From: Fidelibacterota bacterium
GTDB lineage: Bacteria; Fidelibacterota; Fidelibacteria; Fidelibacterales; Fidelibacteraceae
Direction: 5' to 3'
NCBI GenBank assembly: GCA_029931905.1
Contig: JAOZRH010000006.1
Coordinates: 9,069 to 29,015 of the forward strand
DNA length: 19,947 nucleotides
Shown: positions 7,330 to 15,806 of the stretch, in pieces
How positions within the stretch are numbered: position 1 is the stretch's first letter
Layout: every line of letters starts with the position of its first letter
Program-made: the position numbers and the translations under genes
The notes under the pieces: model-generated
What the model saw: only the letters and a program-made list of their open reading frames with translations
The model's database searches: none
What the model was told of the DNA's origin: nothing

Positions 7330-7465
7330 ACGGTGCGGGCACACCACTCAAAGAAATTATTTCTCTTCGAGCGTCTTCGAGGTCAGCTATCTTAATACTT
7401 GGATCACCCAAGCTTTGAACTTCTACATCAAGCGATTTGTTTCCATTTTTGCTCAAAAGAAACAT
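7330..7465 (-). CDS. gp20: Portal protein (gp20-like), exon 2 (short internal exon)
   Basis: A 136-nt exon between two group I introns, coding 45 residues plus one base. It runs from ATG TTT CTT (M-F-L-L-S-K-N-G) to S-G-V-P-A-P. It includes SLDVEVQSLGDPS and LEDARREIISLSGVPAP, the region where portal proteins of this type carry a conserved segment before the stem. It joins exon 1 as SDYKD|MFLLSKNG in phase 0 and exon 3 in phase 1. It is easy to miss because it has no start of its own and is short. The frame is otherwise closed shortly after 7330 by a stop inside the intron. Confidence 0.88.
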
Positions 7466-7936
7466 CGATTATGTTACGATAAAAGTCGTTAACCTTTATC
7501 TTCTATATATTTCTATATAGTCCAGACTATATCATCATCTTTTAAAATTTAATAAATACTGATCTTTTTTACATTATCTTATATTGTATATCAACCAAAC
7601 TACAATAAGATTGATTATAAGATTAAAATATAAGAACTAAAAAAAATAATAACAGTATTTCTTGAGATTGACAAAACCGTTTCACTCTTACAATTATTAT
7701 TACTTTAAAAGATGTCTCGTACTTCCACTCACTTGAGTGTACTCCCGTTAGGGATAGTCGTTGAACCTTCTTCCTCTATTTGATAGATAGGAAGCTTGGC
7801 TGCTGATTGCCCAATCTCTAGTACTTCACTTCAAAGTTGTTACCAACTAGGTTAGCGACTAGAGCTCTAAGGGGTTTCCAGCAGTTCACGAGATTTAAAC
7901 AATATACATCACTGTATATGAGGACAATTTTTTATT
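7466..7936 (-). ncRNA. Group I intron 1 of the portal gene (471 nt)
   Basis: The intron starts AATA after exon AAGGAT. P1 pairs AGGAT with GTCCT, with U-G at the splice site. P2 is ATATACA-GTGA-TGTATAT. Core elements on the minus strand: P AACTGCTGGAAA (7875-7886), Q AATCAGCAGCC (7798-7808), R GTTCAACGACTAT (7754-7766), S GATATAGTCT (7524-7533). The 5' half is the same 188-bp block found in capsid intron 1. P8 is an 11-bp stem (CATCTTTTAAA / TTTAAAAGATG) with about 145 nt of very AT-rich, stop-rich loop at 7555-7700. A hairpin with ATAAA/TTTAT precedes the terminal G at 7466. Confidence 0.88.
7709..7896. repeat. 188-bp identical block, copy in portal intron 1
   Basis: Identical by eye to 5111-5298 in capsid intron 1. 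It ends three bases into the apparent stop that closes exon 1's frame, so that stop belongs to the intron. The flanking P1, P2 and 3' half differ between the two introns. Confidence 0.92.
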
Positions 7937-9361
7937 ATCCTTGTAATCGCTGAGTATCTTTGGAATCGACTTAAATGAACTCAAATCTTCAATTGAAACA
8001 CGAGTGTTATATAATTCTCTTTTCAATTTTTGAATTTGTCCAGTTTGCATCTGTGTCGATCCTGTATCAATTGTCCATTTTCTGACTAATGCCGCTCTAC
8101 TTAATTTTGTAATAACATTACTAAGCTGACTTAAAATAAACATTTTTCCTGGAAAAACAAGCGGTTCCACAATACTTTCACCATAGGGAAAATTATCACT
8201 ACTCGGTATTTGAAAATTAATCATATTTTTTGGACTGATAAACTTTGCATTAATTCTATGAAATTTTTTTTGTGTATGTTTTTTATCAAGATCTTGTTCA
8301 ATAATCATACGTTTTAAAAAATTATAGGTGTCTTGATCCATATTTTTAATAACAGTATCAACATCTGCTGAAATATTTTTTGAAGCACCTGACTTATTTA
8401 ATAATTTTTTTATAACATGAAAAATTATTTTATTCAAAAGTTGATCTTGTGATAATTTATTAGAACCAATATTTTGAGTTAATTTTCCAACTGTTTGACT
8501 TAAAACTTGTGATAAATCAGTAATTGAACCTTCAGCCATAGTTGATTTACTAACTTCCAAATAACCAATTGTAGTTCCATAATTATTTGTAAGTGATATA
8601 ATATTATGTGGTTTATGTATTCTTAATAAAATATCTTTAAAATTCTTACTATTTCTATCATCATTAAAATCATCTTGTCGTTCTTCAACTAAAATATTTG
8701 CAAGACGATCATAAAAACCATCTACTTTATTTTCATAAACTGTACTAGTTTTTTTTAATGTATTACTACTTTTAAAATTTACTACTTCAGTTAATAAAGT
8801 TCGTGATTCATTTAAATAATTATCTAAATTTAAATCTTTAAGTTTAAAATTTTTAGAATATTTTTCAACATCAATAATTTCAATATAACTATCGCCGTAT
8901 AATAACATTAATGGAACAATTCGATTTTTTAATTTATAAATTATTTTAAATTGATTAATTATTTCATTTGCATATTCTTTTATAGTTTTAATCTTTTGTT
9001 TATTAGTATCATCTTTCATTTGATCTTTAAAAATGATACATTTACCATCAACTGGATTTTTTTGTAATATATTTGTAACATATACTCTTAAGATTCTTTT
9101 TATTATAGGAACGGCACGATTCAGTTCATTATATACTCCATACCTTTGAATTCTTTCGTGGGGAATCGAAATATTATCTAAAAGTTGAGTTATTTCATTC
9201 TGATCGCTGTCTGTAATAATAGAATCAACAATGTCACCAGTTAAATCGTCTGCAGATGTAAATTCTAAATCATTTTTAGGAATCTTTTCAAATATGTTAT
9301 TAATACGGATATCAATATTTTCTAATTGATCATCACCAGATATTTTACTAAATAAAGACAT
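7937..9361 (-). CDS. gp20: Portal protein (gp20-like), exon 1
   Basis: ATG at 9361, with AAAGGT upstream and 6 bases between it and the previous stop. Exon 1 gives 475 codons and ends ...ILSDYKD at 7937. The 13 codons that follow before a TAA at 7895 are intron. Residues 80-190 include YNELNRAVPIIKRILRVYV and LLYGDSYIEII, and residues 360-450 include KFHRINAKFISPKNM, YGESIVEPLVFPGK and VRKWTIDTG. These are the clip/wing features typical of T4-type portals. The portal forms the 12-subunit vertex ring through which DNA is packaged and to which the tail joins. It stands in a head cluster with core peptide, protease and capsid genes. The protein is split by two introns, giving exons of 1425, 136 and 416 nt. 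Confidence 0.93.
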
Positions 9362-9367
9362 ATTTGT

Positions 9368-9775
9368 TTACCTTTTTAAAAAATTAATTATATAAAGAAT
9401 CAAATTATCACGTGTATAATAATTTAAAAGTTGTTCATATGTTGATTTACTTAACATATTTAAAATATCTTTAGATGATACTTTTAATAAATTATTTTGT
9501 TTATCATTAAATGATTCTATAGCATTTGTTTTCGATTTAGGATCAATATCGTGAGTAATTTGTAAATGTTTAACTTTAACACAATATACAATTTCTTTAT
9601 AATCATCAAGAATTTGTCTTAAAATATGATTACAGATAGTAAAAGAATCAATATTAAATGTTTTTATTTTTTTAGATTTTCGTTTATTATAATAACTTAT
9701 TATTAAAATTATTATTGAAAACCCTAATATAATAATATTAATAATATTGATATTATCAAAATTTAAAAAAGACAT
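9368..9775 (-). CDS. Small membrane-anchored protein upstream of the portal
   Basis: A 135-aa protein with ATG at 9775, 2 bases after the stop of the preceding gene, so translation is probably coupled. Residues about 9-28 form one strongly hydrophobic segment (IINIIILGFSIIILIISYY). It is followed by a basic stretch (NKRKSKKIK), which by the positive-inside rule places the C-terminal domain in the cytoplasm. The remaining 95 residues are charged and predicted helical. I do not recognise the family. In T4 the membrane protein gp40 helps the portal assemble at the membrane. A similar role is possible from position alone and is speculative. A spanin or holin role is less likely within a head cluster. 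Confidence 0.75.
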   Translation of the reverse strand: MSFLNFDNINIINIIILGFSIIILIISYYNKRKSKKIKTFNIDSFTICNHILRQILDDYKEIVYCVKVKHLQITHDIDPKSKTNAIESFNDKQNNLLKVSSKDILNMLSKSTYEQLLNYYTRDNLILYIINFLKR

Positions 9776-9777
9776 AT

Positions 9778-10020
9778 TTAATCTTCGTCGATATTCTCCA
9801 ACGCAGCATTAATCTTATCTTCATCAATATTATCCATATCTTCGTCTAAAGCATAACCTTCATTAAGAAAAAGTTCTTTGACCTGATCATCAGATGTTTT
9901 TCCCTCATTAATTGGATTATTTTTCAAATCTTCTTCAAGATTCTCCATAAAAAGATTAATTCCTTTGTTATACCCTGTGTCAACTGCTTCATTTACTAGA
10001 TCAACGAATTCACGAATCAT
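9778..10020 (-). CDS. Acidic 80-aa protein, possible prohead core peptide (gp67-like)
   Basis: ATG at 10020 with GGAGGA 6 bases upstream, so the start is well supported. The 80-residue product is strongly acidic, especially the last 25 residues (DEDMDNIDEDK...NIDED). It carries P-I-N-E-G and F-L-N-E-G, both fitting the (L/I)-x-E pattern cut by T4-type prohead proteases. T4 gp67 is also 80 aa, acidic, has an FLxEG segment and is cut into internal peptides. I therefore suggest a core protein of that kind. Composition similarity is weak evidence, and the order differs from T4, where gp67 follows the portal gene. It opens the head cluster after a 184-bp gap. Confidence 0.7.
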   Translation of the reverse strand: MIREFVDLVNEAVDTGYNKGINLFMENLEEDLKNNPINEGKTSDDQVKELFLNEGYALDEDMDNIDEDKINAALENIDED

Positions 10021-10204
10021 GTTATTCCTCCAAAGTTTATATATTAAAATATTTAGTAATTCACTTTAAATCACTAAATTTTGGGCAATATTACCCCTTA
10101 ATATTAAGTTATTGTTATTATCTATAATTTTTTTGTTTTTTTCTTTAACATAAAATATAAAAGACTTTAAATTTTACTAACTAAAAAAGATTATAATTAA
10201 AATA
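10021..10204 (-). promoter_or_regulatory. Intergenic leader of the head gene cluster with two fold-back elements
   Basis: A 184-bp gap, one of only two gaps this size in the window. On the minus strand it contains GGGTAATATTGCCC (10083-10096), self-complementary with one G-T pair. It also contains a hairpin TTTAGTGATT-TAAAGTG-AATTACTAAA (10052-10078). The string ACTTTAAATCACT (10063-10075) recurs at 13901-13913, upstream of the kinase gene. The gap probably contains the head-cluster promoter or a terminator for the upstream gene. No clear -35/-10 pair or T4 late TATAAATA box is seen. Confidence 0.4.
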
Positions 10205-12184
10205 TCAACTAATTGTAATGCTACTAAATTGTTTATCAGAACCAACTGGCAATCCAATACGGATATATAATGCTCCTGAAAGAACTGCACTACCAAGAGT
10301 TACACGTTTAAAAGTTGATGTCGATGTTGCAAATACCATTGCACTTGCACCATCATTAGTTGGATTTCCAAATCCTGGATATGGAGAATTACAATCAATC
10401 CATCCAGTTGATCCACCAACTTTAGCATGAATAGTTATATCACTTGTTTGAGTTCCAGTCCATGATCCAACAGTATCATTAAATGTAATTGAAAAATTTG
10501 AATCATTAGTTAAATTAACTGGTTGAAAAGTTACATATCTATCTCCAGCTCCCATACCTGTTGAATAATCTGGTCCAGCAGTCGGAGAATTTGAAGTATA
10601 ATTTCCAGTTGGAATCTGATAATGTCCATTTAATAATTGAAGTTCATTAGTATATGTTGATCTAAGTGAAATAGTACTATCATATACTCCACCAAAAACT
10701 GTAGGAAATAATCCAGTACCAGATTGAACTCTTGTTTCAGTACTAATTAAATCAACTCGAGAACCTAATGTTGTATTATATGAAGTTCCAGCTTGATTTG
10801 CACTATTAAATGGTGTAATAGTTATTGGAATATCTTCTGAAAAACCAATAGCATTTACTATTTTATTATTAAAAATTACATTACTACCATTTGAAGGAGG
10901 TATAGTAGGATTCAAATCTAAATTAGTTAAATTTGGTGAGCTAATTAAAGCAACTCGAATACTACTAAAATGTAATTCAACAGCACCTACAACAGTACAA
11001 GTTACATTAATATTATCAGTCGATGTTAAACTTGGAACACCAGATATATATCTTGTATTTAAAGCAGGTAATGTTGAATTATATCCGATTATACTAGGTA
11101 ATCCTGGATTTTCAATATAAAGTGTAAGAATATTACTATCTCCAGTTTCACTATGTGTTATTTGAAAATCTCTGTTACCTAAAGCTAAACCAACAGTTGG
11201 TTGTATTCTTGCATCAAGTTGAAACCAAAAACCTTCAGAACCTGAAACTCCAGCATATCTATCTTCATCAACTGTAATTTGTAAATCTGCATATGTTCCA
11301 ACATCACTACCCTGAATTAAAATTCGATTTCCTACATCAATAGTATCAATCAATCCTGTAAGTAAACCTGAAGTTGCATTATAAAAAGGTTCAGTAACAC
11401 GAACAGTTGGTGTTGTATCATTAACACATCTTTCAATAGTAAAAGTAGATTCAATATATGCATCATAAGCTGTTGGACAATATAAATTTAATCCACCTAA
11501 ACCAGGAGGAGGAGAAGGCGCAAGTAACCGCATCACTTCATTTAAATCATCAATTGCTTCAGTAATTGTATCAGCAGCAGGATTCCAATGAAACATACCA
11601 TCCGTAAATGTACCGTCAGGAGGTACTCCTAATAAACAATTGCTCCCCAGACATCCACCTCCACCTCCTCCACCACTAGCTGGTGAAAAAATAGGAGGAA
11701 CAGTACTTGTTAAAAGCCATTCGCTATTATTATCAATTTGATATAAACGACAATATAAACCATCTTCAGAAGTTAAAGGTGAGCCATCTGGATTTTCATT
11801 AATTAATAATCTGTCGGCTTCGTTATTAACTATCCAACGATATGGATCTTCACGAGAACGAATAAGTCTTGGATGAGTTAATGCTGCAATATTTAAAGTA
11901 GTTGGATCTAATGTACGAATTTCAGTATCAAGATAACGTACAAATTCATTTTTATTATTTACTCTTTTTTCAACAGAACAAGTAAGAATAATTCCTGTTT
12001 CATCAATATCAACATCTTTAAATGCTACAACATCAGAAAAAGGTATATCTTCATATACTATATTATTATCGACTCGTATAATAAGTTTACCTCCAGCAAA
12101 ACGAATTGTAACATGTTCATCTTGGAGATCAAAAAAATATTCGTTACGTTCTAAATTTTTTTCCCAATTTTGAATAATAGACAT
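10205..12184 (-). CDS. Beta-rich virion protein with glycine linker, probable fibre or appendage
   Basis: A 659-aa protein with ATG at 12184, AAAGGA 8 bases upstream, and stop TGA. It has three parts. Residues 1-165 form a compact charged N-terminal domain (FFDLQDEHVTIRFAGGKLIIRVD). A low-complexity linker follows near 168-180 (seven glycines in a row, then C-L-G-S-N-C). A long Thr/Ser/Asn/Gly-rich region from about 200 to 659 has beta composition. This shape is typical of phage fibres, baseplate-linked spikes or capsid decorations. I do not recognise a family, and no enzymatic motif is visible. It stands between the kinase gene and the head cluster, and its gap to the head cluster suggests a separate transcript. 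A structural role is inferred from composition and context. Confidence 0.7.
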   Translation of the reverse strand: MSIIQNWEKNLERNEYFFDLQDEHVTIRFAGGKLIIRVDNNIVYEDIPFSDVVAFKDVDIDETGIILTCSVEKRVNNKNEFVRYLDTEIRTLDPTTLNIAALTHPRLIRSREDPYRWIVNNEADRLLINENPDGSPLTSEDGLYCRLYQIDNNSEWLLTSTVPPIFSPASGGGGGGGCLGSNCLLGVPPDGTFTDGMFHWNPAADTITEAIDDLNEVMRLLAPSPPPGLGGLNLYCPTAYDAYIESTFTIERCVNDTTPTVRVTEPFYNATSGLLTGLIDTIDVGNRILIQGSDVGTYADLQITVDEDRYAGVSGSEGFWFQLDARIQPTVGLALGNRDFQITHSETGDSNILTLYIENPGLPSIIGYNSTLPALNTRYISGVPSLTSTDNINVTCTVVGAVELHFSSIRVALISSPNLTNLDLNPTIPPSNGSNVIFNNKIVNAIGFSEDIPITITPFNSANQAGTSYNTTLGSRVDLISTETRVQSGTGLFPTVFGGVYDSTISLRSTYTNELQLLNGHYQIPTGNYTSNSPTAGPDYSTGMGAGDRYVTFQPVNLTNDSNFSITFNDTVGSWTGTQTSDITIHAKVGGSTGWIDCNSPYPGFGNPTNDGASAMVFATSTSTFKRVTLGSAVLSGALYIRIGLPVGSDKQFSSITIS

Positions 12185-12207
12185 AAATATTATCCTTTGA
12201 TTATTTT

Positions 12208-13737
12208 TTAGTTAATTATTTCAATCAATTTATCAAGTGAAAATGGTTTATTAATACATCCAATAAATCCCATTTTTTTATATTCACTCATTGAATAATC
12301 ATTCGAATATCCACTCATTATAATTAATTTAGCCAAAGGATCAATTTTCAATAATTCTTTTGATGTTATCTTCCCACCTAAACTTCCAGGAATTGTTAAA
12401 TCCATAAAAACATAATCAATATATTTTTTATCTTTTAAAAATGATTTATATATTCTAATAGCTTCATAACCATTTTTAACTAAAATAACATTACAATTTA
12501 AATGTTCTAATAATTCTTTAACAATATCTAAAATATCTTGTTGATCATCCATAACTATAATTGTTTTTTTTTCATTAGAATTATTCGTTTTTGATTTATA
12601 ATTTAAATTATTTTCTTTTTCAACAATTTCTTTTTGAATAGCTGGTAAATAAAAAACAAAATTAGTACCAATATTCTTTTTTGAATTAACAAAAATATAT
12701 CCATTATGATTTTTAATAATTGAATAACAAATTGATAAACCTAATCCATTACCCATTTGTTTTAATGTAAAATATGGATCAAATACTTTATCAATATTTT
12801 TGTCAGATATACCATGACCTTTATCTATTATTTCTATTTTAACATATTTATTATCTGTAAATATAATATTATTTGCTTTTATATTTGTTTCTTTTTTTAT
12901 ATCTGAAATATTTGAACATTTAATTTCTATTATACCTTCATTATTCATTGCTTCTTTAGCATTTATAATAATATTTTGAATAACTTGACTTATTTGACCG
13001 CTATCAATATTTGTATACCATAATTTATCTTGCATTTTTATAATACTTTTCATTGGTGAGCCATGCAAAATAAAATTACTTGTTTCCTCAATTATTTGAT
13101 AAATATTTTTAGTTCTTTTAATTGGTTCTCCACCTTTTGAAAATGTAAGAAGTTGAAAAGAAAGATCCTTTGCTCTCATAATTGCATCTTTCGATTTTTC
13201 TAAATATTTCATTATTTCTTGATCTTTAGTATTTATACTAGCTAATTCTATATTACCTAAAATCGCAGCAAGAATATTATTAAAATCATGAGCTATACCA
13301 CCAGCTAAAATACCTAAAGATTCAAGTTTATGAATTTTATGCAATTCTGTAATTGTATTTTGTTTTTCTGTAATATCTCTAAAAACAAGAACTACACCTA
13401 ATAAATTTTTATCATCATCTAATATTGGAGCTGCACTATCTTCAATAAAATATTGTGTTTTATCTTTAGAAATTAAAATAGTATCTTTTTTTAAATATAC
13501 TATTTGTTTTGTTTTTAAAACCTCAATAACAGGATTAATTTGAGGTAAATTTGTTTTAACATCTATAATATTAAAAATTTTTTCTAACGGCTGATTCATA
13601 GCTTCTTCTAAAGTAAATCCTGTTAATTCTTCTGTAATTTTATTAATGAAAGTTATATTATTATTTTTATCAATAGTAATAACACCGTCACCAATACTTT
13701 TTAAAATCATTGCGAAATTTTCTTTTTCTTTTATCAT
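12208..13737 (-). CDS. Soluble hybrid histidine kinase: PAS, HisKA, HATPase, receiver
   Basis: A 509-aa protein from ATG 13737. No clear ribosome site lies upstream, so the start could also be Met10. PAS sensor: residues about 8-125 (SIGDGVITID, VVLVFRDITE). Dimerisation/phosphoacceptor region: His150 in GGIAHDFNNIL. ATPase: N box around N254-N259, G1 box DKGHG (305-309), F box PYFT (321-324), G2 box GNGLGL (329-334). Receiver: residues about 391-509 with acid pocket D397/D398, phosphoacceptor D446 in FMDLTIPG, S475 and K497. All key residues are present, so kinase and phosphorelay activity are expected. No membrane segment or signal peptide is present, so it should sense a cytoplasmic signal. 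The family is common in Desulfobacterota and spirochaete chromosomes. It was probably acquired from a host. No partner phosphotransfer protein or output regulator lies nearby. Its codons look as AT-rich as its neighbours, so it is probably an old acquisition. Confidence 0.95.
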   Translation of the reverse strand: MIKEKENFAMILKSIGDGVITIDKNNNITFINKITEELTGFTLEEAMNQPLEKIFNIIDVKTNLPQINPVIEVLKTKQIVYLKKDTILISKDKTQYFIEDSAAPILDDDKNLLGVVLVFRDITEKQNTITELHKIHKLESLGILAGGIAHDFNNILAAILGNIELASINTKDQEIMKYLEKSKDAIMRAKDLSFQLLTFSKGGEPIKRTKNIYQIIEETSNFILHGSPMKSIIKMQDKLWYTNIDSGQISQVIQNIIINAKEAMNNEGIIEIKCSNISDIKKETNIKANNIIFTDNKYVKIEIIDKGHGISDKNIDKVFDPYFTLKQMGNGLGLSICYSIIKNHNGYIFVNSKKNIGTNFVFYLPAIQKEIVEKENNLNYKSKTNNSNEKKTIIVMDDQQDILDIVKELLEHLNCNVILVKNGYEAIRIYKSFLKDKKYIDYVFMDLTIPGSLGGKITSKELLKIDPLAKLIIMSGYSNDYSMSEYKKMGFIGCINKPFSLDKLIEIIN

Positions 13738-13952
13738 ATTTGAATACCATATAATTAATAAATTGAGGACGAGAGAATAAATATTTAATTTTATTTTTAT
13801 TAAAAATTAAAATTTTAGTAAAAGAATTAAAATATTATATTTAACGGCAAGGTTCTTAAAATTGATATAAATTGTTTATACAAGTAATTTTTGCAACTAA
13901 ACTTTAAATCACTTATTATTTGTTTTCTATTCATATATTTGAATGAAAATTC
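13738..13952 (-). promoter_or_regulatory. Intergenic region upstream of the kinase gene with conserved TTGCCGTTAAA motif
   Basis: A 215-bp very AT-rich gap. On the minus strand it holds TTGCCGTTAAA (13840-13850), about 100 bases before the kinase ATG. An identical core and similar flanks (AATATT on one side, GAA/TTAA on the other) lie 45 bases before the gene at 18977. It also carries ACTTTAAATCACT (13901-13913), shared with the leader at 10063. I infer a phage promoter or regulator site. No strong terminator hairpin is visible after the helicase gene. Confidence 0.45.
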
Positions 13953-15725
13953 TTAAAATGGTATTTCATCATCATTATATGGATTATATACCATTGAAGT
14001 AAGCAAATCAATATCATTATTTAATTGTTTTGTATTAAATTCTATTTGTTGTGCATCATTTAAATATTCTGCAAAATCATTATATATACGAAGATTATCG
14101 ATACAAAATAACATAAAATATGTTCTATTTTTAGCACTCTCTTTTGCTTTTGTTGTTTTCATTTCAAATGGTAATAATTTATTTGACAAATCATCTTTAA
14201 TTGCTAAAATCTGTGGATCAATTCCATTCTTTATTTCATTATCAGTAAAAACATGTTCTTTGACTGGACTTGAAAATAAGTCTAAGTCATGACGAATTCT
14301 TGCCATCGAAACAAAGTCAGCGTATCTAATTTTTTTATAAGAATCTCCTATTTGTGAACTATTTAACTCACTATTTAAATTTTCACTTTCACGTTTATTT
14401 TGTGTTGCACTTATAATAGGTAATTTATATATTCTACTAATTGCGCGAAGTTCCTGAACAATTTCTCCTTGTCCACTATATTCATCATAAAAATTTCCAC
14501 TAGAAAAATTTGAAGGTTTCATAATATCCACATAATCTAAAAAACACAATTTAACATTGAAACCGTCAACTTTTAATTGATCCATAAAACGTGAAAGATC
14601 TGTTGGTGTAAATTGTTGTTCATTACAGTGTTTAAGAACAACACTAACTTTTTCACCAGTTGTTTTAAGAATACTTGTATGAACAATATTTGAAAACATT
14701 TTTTTAATTTTTGTTTCAAATATACCGACACTATTATCATCAGTTGTTTTTGATATTTCAAAACATCGTTTAAAAAGATTTCGAAGCGAACCATGTTTAT
14801 AATTTCCAAACATTGAAGCGAATCGACGAAATAATTTATTAATATCATCTTCAAGAGTTAAAAAAAGAACACAATCATTTTCATCAAATGAATCTATATT
14901 TTCTTCAATCATACTACGAGTCAAATTACTAAGAAAGATAGATTTTCCATTATTACTTGCTGCACCTATTAGATGAACAGAACTTGATTCTATTCCAGAA
15001 GCAGCAGAATCAAATATTTTATATCCAGTTTTAAAAAAACTATATCCTTGCGAAACATATTGATATAAATTTTCACTTAGACCTTCAGCACTCTTTTTAT
15101 CACTAAGTATAAAATAATCTGATTCTTGATCCGCTTTATCTATTGTTTGTAATTTACTTAAATCATTATATAAATTTATTACAGTTTCACGATATTGTTT
15201 GACTGCATCAAAAACAGGAAGTGATTCACTCCATACAGAATCAACTAAATTATTATATAAATTCATATTTCCTGAAATACTATTAATTTCATAATAAGAT
15301 TGAATATGACTAATTATATCATTTTTCATTCTACGAAAAGTATCAATATCTTCAACTTTATCATCAATAGCACTTTGAATTAATTTAGTAAGTGATAAAT
15401 CTTGTATATTAACATGTTGAAAAACATTATGACTATTTAATATATTTGATCTAGATTCACGAATATTAAGTAATGATTTTGATAATTGAATATTTTTATT
15501 AGTATTTTGAAATTGAAATTTATTAATACGAATTACTTTTTCAACATCAACTAAAAATGTTTGAATATAATCAACTGTTTTTTGACTTTGAATACTTCCA
15601 AAATCAGCTGGGTATAATGTCATTTTAATCAAATCTTTAAAAAATTGATCGCTTGTAAATTTACTTATAAATGATTTTAATAAATTATTATTTTGTGAAG
15701 TGTTATTTATTGTCGGTTTAAACAA
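13953..15725 (-). CDS. DnaB/gp41-like replicative DNA helicase
   Basis: A 590-aa protein starting at TTG 15725, with AGGGAG 8 bases upstream; no nearer ATG is as well placed. Residues about 1-215 are helical and probably form the N-terminal collar. The RecA-like core spans about 230-500. Walker A is GAASNNGKS (254-262), Walker B is LCFLDYVD with D397, and a following SATQNKR segment fits the DnaB sensor region. This is the hexameric helicase type that unwinds the phage fork and binds primase (compare T4 gp41, 475 aa). The C-terminal tip, NPYNDDEIPF, closely resembles the acidic tip of bacterial SSB proteins (DDDIPF). It stands among structural genes, with no other replication gene in the window. 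DnaB-family placement is firm; the exact subfamily is not. Confidence 0.87.
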   Translation of the reverse strand: MFKPTINNTSQNNNLLKSFISKFTSDQFFKDLIKMTLYPADFGSIQSQKTVDYIQTFLVDVEKVIRINKFQFQNTNKNIQLSKSLLNIRESRSNILNSHNVFQHVNIQDLSLTKLIQSAIDDKVEDIDTFRRMKNDIISHIQSYYEINSISGNMNLYNNLVDSVWSESLPVFDAVKQYRETVINLYNDLSKLQTIDKADQESDYFILSDKKSAEGLSENLYQYVSQGYSFFKTGYKIFDSAASGIESSSVHLIGAASNNGKSIFLSNLTRSMIEENIDSFDENDCVLFLTLEDDINKLFRRFASMFGNYKHGSLRNLFKRCFEISKTTDDNSVGIFETKIKKMFSNIVHTSILKTTGEKVSVVLKHCNEQQFTPTDLSRFMDQLKVDGFNVKLCFLDYVDIMKPSNFSSGNFYDEYSGQGEIVQELRAISRIYKLPIISATQNKRESENLNSELNSSQIGDSYKKIRYADFVSMARIRHDLDLFSSPVKEHVFTDNEIKNGIDPQILAIKDDLSNKLLPFEMKTTKAKESAKNRTYFMLFCIDNLRIYNDFAEYLNDAQQIEFNTKQLNNDIDLLTSMVYNPYNDDEIPF

Positions 15726-15806
15726 GATTTTTACTCCCTCGTTTTATAAATTATTGTATTTTACATATATAATAATATTATTTCTATATAAAACTAGAAG
15801 TAAAAA

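Noticed and set aside
7206..7418. Plus-strand 70-aa frame
   Set aside because: It overlaps portal exon 2 and intron 2 in antisense, has no ribosome site or recognisable product, and is a shadow.
7895..7936. True C-terminus of a 488-aa portal protein at 7895
   Set aside because: The last 13 codons lie in the intron. The 188-bp intron block begins there, and the P1 pairing and frame place the exon end at 7937.
3065..9361. Frameshifts or sequencing errors breaking the portal and capsid genes
   Set aside because: The breaks contain 274-632 nt with conserved group I core elements, and the coding resumes cleanly after them.
14573..14854. Minus-strand 93-aa frame
   Set aside because: It lies wholly inside the helicase gene in another frame and lacks a start signal.
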